A DNA stretch of 15,769 bases from the NCBI GenBank assembly GCA_021819345.1, contig JAKARG010000019.1, positions 1 through 15,769 on the forward strand, given 5' to 3'. How positions within the stretch are numbered: the stretch's first letter is position 1; every line of letters starts with the position of its first letter. Below, one piece after another: positions 13,915-15,769 of the stretch. A model generated the notes under the pieces. It did not search any database. It saw only the letters and a list, made by a program, of their open reading frames with translations, and had not been told where the DNA came from. The DNA is from Actinomycetes bacterium (lineage in GTDB: Bacteria > Actinomycetota > Acidimicrobiia > Acidimicrobiales > Palsa-688). The position numbers and the translations under genes are program-made.

Positions 13915-15245
13915 CGAACGGCGCAGGTGGGCCACCGTGGCCCGCAGAGGTCGCCGGACCCTCGCCCGGCCTCCGGAGGCTGCAGAGCGGCAGAGCCCGA
14001 GCTGCCACGATTGCTCCGTACCTCGCCGCCGCCTTGTTCGCCCTGCTGCCGCACGAGAGCACCGCCGTGCCCACAATGGCCGTCAGCACCTCCTACGACC
14101 TGTACTGGTCCCCCGAGTTCGTCGATCACCTCGACGTCGAGCAGTGTGCGGCCGTGTGGCTCCACGAGGTCTCCCACCTCCTACGGGGCCACGCCCGGCG
14201 GGGCACGGCCATCGGCGTGACGCGCGAGACGGCCCGATTGTGGAACCTCGCTTGCGACGCGGCCATCAACGCTGACCTCCGGGACATGGGCCTCTCACTG
14301 CCCGGCGGGGTGCTCGCAGAGGACCTCGGCGTGCATCACCACCTGAGCGCCGAGGAGATCTACGCCCTGATCTCCAGCACCGAGCGACCGGCCCCGCCGG
14401 AGGCGCTCCACCCGGACTGCGGATCGGGCGCCGGCGGCGGGCCGCGAGCCTGGGAGGCACAACTCTCGCCCGATGGGGGTCGCGCTCTGGTCGACGACGC
14501 CGTCGCCCGAAGGGTCGCCGTGGCCATCGTCGAGCACGTCGCGAGGGACAACGGGTCCGACCGGCCCTCCGACCCCACGCAGCGAGACGGGGTGTGGCCA
14601 GCTGCCGTACCGATCGCGTGGCGGCTGTGGGCGGCCGAGGTGCTCGACAGCCGGATCGACTGGAAGGTGCAGTTGGCCAAGCTCACCCGCCGCGAGCTGG
14701 TCGCCCGCGGAGCCGCCGACTACACGAGCCGGCGGCTCGCCCGGCGGGAGGTGGAGCCGTTCGTCCTCTCGTCGCTCGCCGCACGGTCGTCGGCGAGCTG
14801 TGCGGTTGTCGTCGACACCTCCGCTTCGATCGATGAAGTCGAGCTCGGGGCGGCCATTTGCGAGCTGGCTGCGCTCGTACGTGCCCTGCGTGGCCTGCCG
14901 ATCGACGTCGTGCTCTGCGACACCGCCGCCACCGTCGTACGCCGGGTGGTAGACCCGCGCTCGCTGGTGCTCTGTGGCGGCGGAGGGACCGACCTGCGGG
15001 TCGGGATCGCAGCCGCTGCTCTCCTGCGCCCCGCAGCGGACCTGATCGTCGTGCTCACCGACGGCTACACGCCCTGGCCGTCCGAGCCACCCCCGGCCAA
15101 CAGGCGTGCGCGCTACCTCGCCGTCTTGCTCGACGACGCCCCGGTCCCGCCGCCGTACTTCACGACTATCAGCGTTCCGGGCGGCGGCTTCGCCCGCCGA
15201 TCGTCGAACATGGTCGGCGTCTTGCGCCCGACCGGTGAGCGGTGA
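13911..15245 (+). CDS. Metallopeptidase-like plus VWA domain protein (DUF2201 type)
   Basis: A 444-residue protein with two domains. The N-terminal part has a zinc-metallopeptidase motif HEVSH (85-89) followed by LLRGHARR and the conserved WNLACDAAINADL (111-123), the pattern of the DUF2201 N-terminal putative metallopeptidase domain. The C-terminal part is a VWA-like domain with an apparently complete MIDAS: DTSAS (Asp302, Ser304, Ser306), Thr360 in GGGGTDL, and Asp384 in VLTDGY. Between them is a linker rich in Gly, Pro and Asp (about 160-210). No signal peptide is seen. VWA proteins coupled to MoxR ATPases deliver or hold clients; whether the HExxH site cleaves anything is not known. GTG start and stop both overlap neighbours by 4 bp. 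Confidence 0.9.
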   Translation: MTNGAGGPPWPAEVAGPSPGLRRLQSGRARAATIAPYLAAALFALLPHESTAVPTMAVSTSYDLYWSPEFVDHLDVEQCAAVWLHEVSHLLRGHARRGTAIGVTRETARLWNLACDAAINADLRDMGLSLPGGVLAEDLGVHHHLSAEEIYALISSTERPAPPEALHPDCGSGAGGGPRAWEAQLSPDGGRALVDDAVARRVAVAIVEHVARDNGSDRPSDPTQRDGVWPAAVPIAWRLWAAEVLDSRIDWKVQLAKLTRRELVARGAADYTSRRLARREVEPFVLSSLAARSSASCAVVVDTSASIDEVELGAAICELAALVRALRGLPIDVVLCDTAATVVRRVVDPRSLVLCGGGGTDLRVGIAAAALLRPAADLIVVLTDGYTPWPSEPPPANRRARYLAVLLDDAPVPPPYFTTISVPGGGFARRSSNMVGVLRPTGER

Positions 15246-15769
15246 GCCCCCCCGACGGGACCGAGAAGTCCCGCGAGGCCACCGGAGGGGCTCCCCCACC
15301 GCCGGTCCCGGCGTACCCCCCACCTGCGGGTCGGCCGGGTGCGCCTTTCGGAGATCCCAATCTCAAGCTCGTCGTACTCGACGCTCTGATGAAGACGGGC
15401 TCGCTCGACCTCGGCTCCCACCAGCAGCTCGCCGAGCACGTGCTCGCTCGGCCTGTCGACTTCGATGCGGAAGGCCACGAGCCGATCCCGGAGATCTTCG
15501 ACTACCTCACCCGCTACCCGCTCGGCCCGGCACTCCTCGATTCGGTCACCTTTCTCGACTTCTGCGGCTCACACGACATCTACACCTACGTCCACTACTT
15601 CTGGGACGGCGAGGAGGCCTTCGAGGTCACCTCACTCGAAGGCATCGGGCATCTGGCCAAACTCGAGAGGCTCCATGTGGTCGCCGACGTGGTCTCCAAG
15701 GAGATCGAGGCGGAGGCTTGCGTGTTGGCGTCACGGCTCGCCGTCGAGTCGTTCCTCCGCAGTTGCGCC
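15242..15769 (+). CDS. Partial uncharacterised protein, possibly DUF6892-like
   Basis: An open frame from GTG 15242, overlapping the VWA stop (GTGA), runs without a stop to the window end, giving 176 residues and a missing C-terminus. The first 35 residues are Pro/Gly-rich (PPPPVPAYPPPAGRP). Then comes NLKLVVLDALMKTGSLDLGS, later PIPEIFDYLTRYPL, SVTFLDFCGSHDIYTYVHYF and WDGEEAFEVTSLEGIGHLAK, LERLHVVADV. This looks like the DUF6892 group, in which a W-D-G-E segment precedes a leucine-rich-repeat-like phrase, but the call is from memory of the family pattern and uncertain. The function is unknown. Coupling to the metallopeptidase/VWA gene suggests it belongs to the same complex or is its client. 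Confidence 0.8.
   Translation, partial: MSPPDGTEKSREATGGAPPPPVPAYPPPAGRPGAPFGDPNLKLVVLDALMKTGSLDLGSHQQLAEHVLARPVDFDAEGHEPIPEIFDYLTRYPLGPALLDSVTFLDFCGSHDIYTYVHYFWDGEEAFEVTSLEGIGHLAKLERLHVVADVVSKEIEAEACVLASRLAVESFLRSCA

Overview
The window is high-GC DNA with many GTG starts, 4-bp stop/start overlaps (ATGA, GTGA) and at least two genes whose promoter sits so close to the start codon that the mRNA is probably leaderless. This points to an actinomycete. An uncultured Acidimicrobiia-like lineage would fit, but that is an impression and was not tested. No tRNA, rRNA, CRISPR array, transposase or integrase is visible.

Layout. (1) Bases 1-1067 hold decayed minus-strand material: a frameshifted antitoxin-like remnant and a frameshifted Asp-box (BNR/Ycf48-like) remnant. 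(2) 1068-2968 (minus) is a DrrAB-type ABC exporter, divergent from a TetR regulator (3019-3747, plus). The 50-bp gap between them carries back-to-back promoters, and a palindrome lies just inside the ABC gene. (3) 3934-7512 (plus) is an ABC-2 exporter followed by a DesK-like kinase and a DesR-like regulator, the YvfRSTU/DesKR type of arrangement. A perfect 10-bp inverted repeat lies upstream. (4) 7675-9024 is a VOC protein, an ArsR regulator and an SRPBCC/AHSA1 protein with overlapping ends. (5) 9191-11432 is a YtrA-type GntR regulator with its ABC ATPase and permease. (6) 11456 to the window end is a tightly overlapped set: a protein of about ten 26-residue LRV/HEAT-like repeats, a MoxR-type AAA+ ATPase, a protein joining an HExxH metallopeptidase-like domain to a VWA domain (DUF2201 type), and a fourth partial gene that may belong to DUF6892.

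How the genes work together. Blocks 2, 3 and 5 are three separate ABC-2 exporters, each with its own regulator class (TetR, two-component, GntR), which suggests a cell-envelope or drug-response neighbourhood. Block 6 is the part most likely to be an under-described system. A MoxR ATPase and a VWA partner normally form a chaperone-like remodelling pair (RavA-ViaA, CoxD-CoxE). Here the pair is translationally coupled to a solenoid repeat protein upstream and an uncharacterised protein downstream, which could supply target recognition or be the client.
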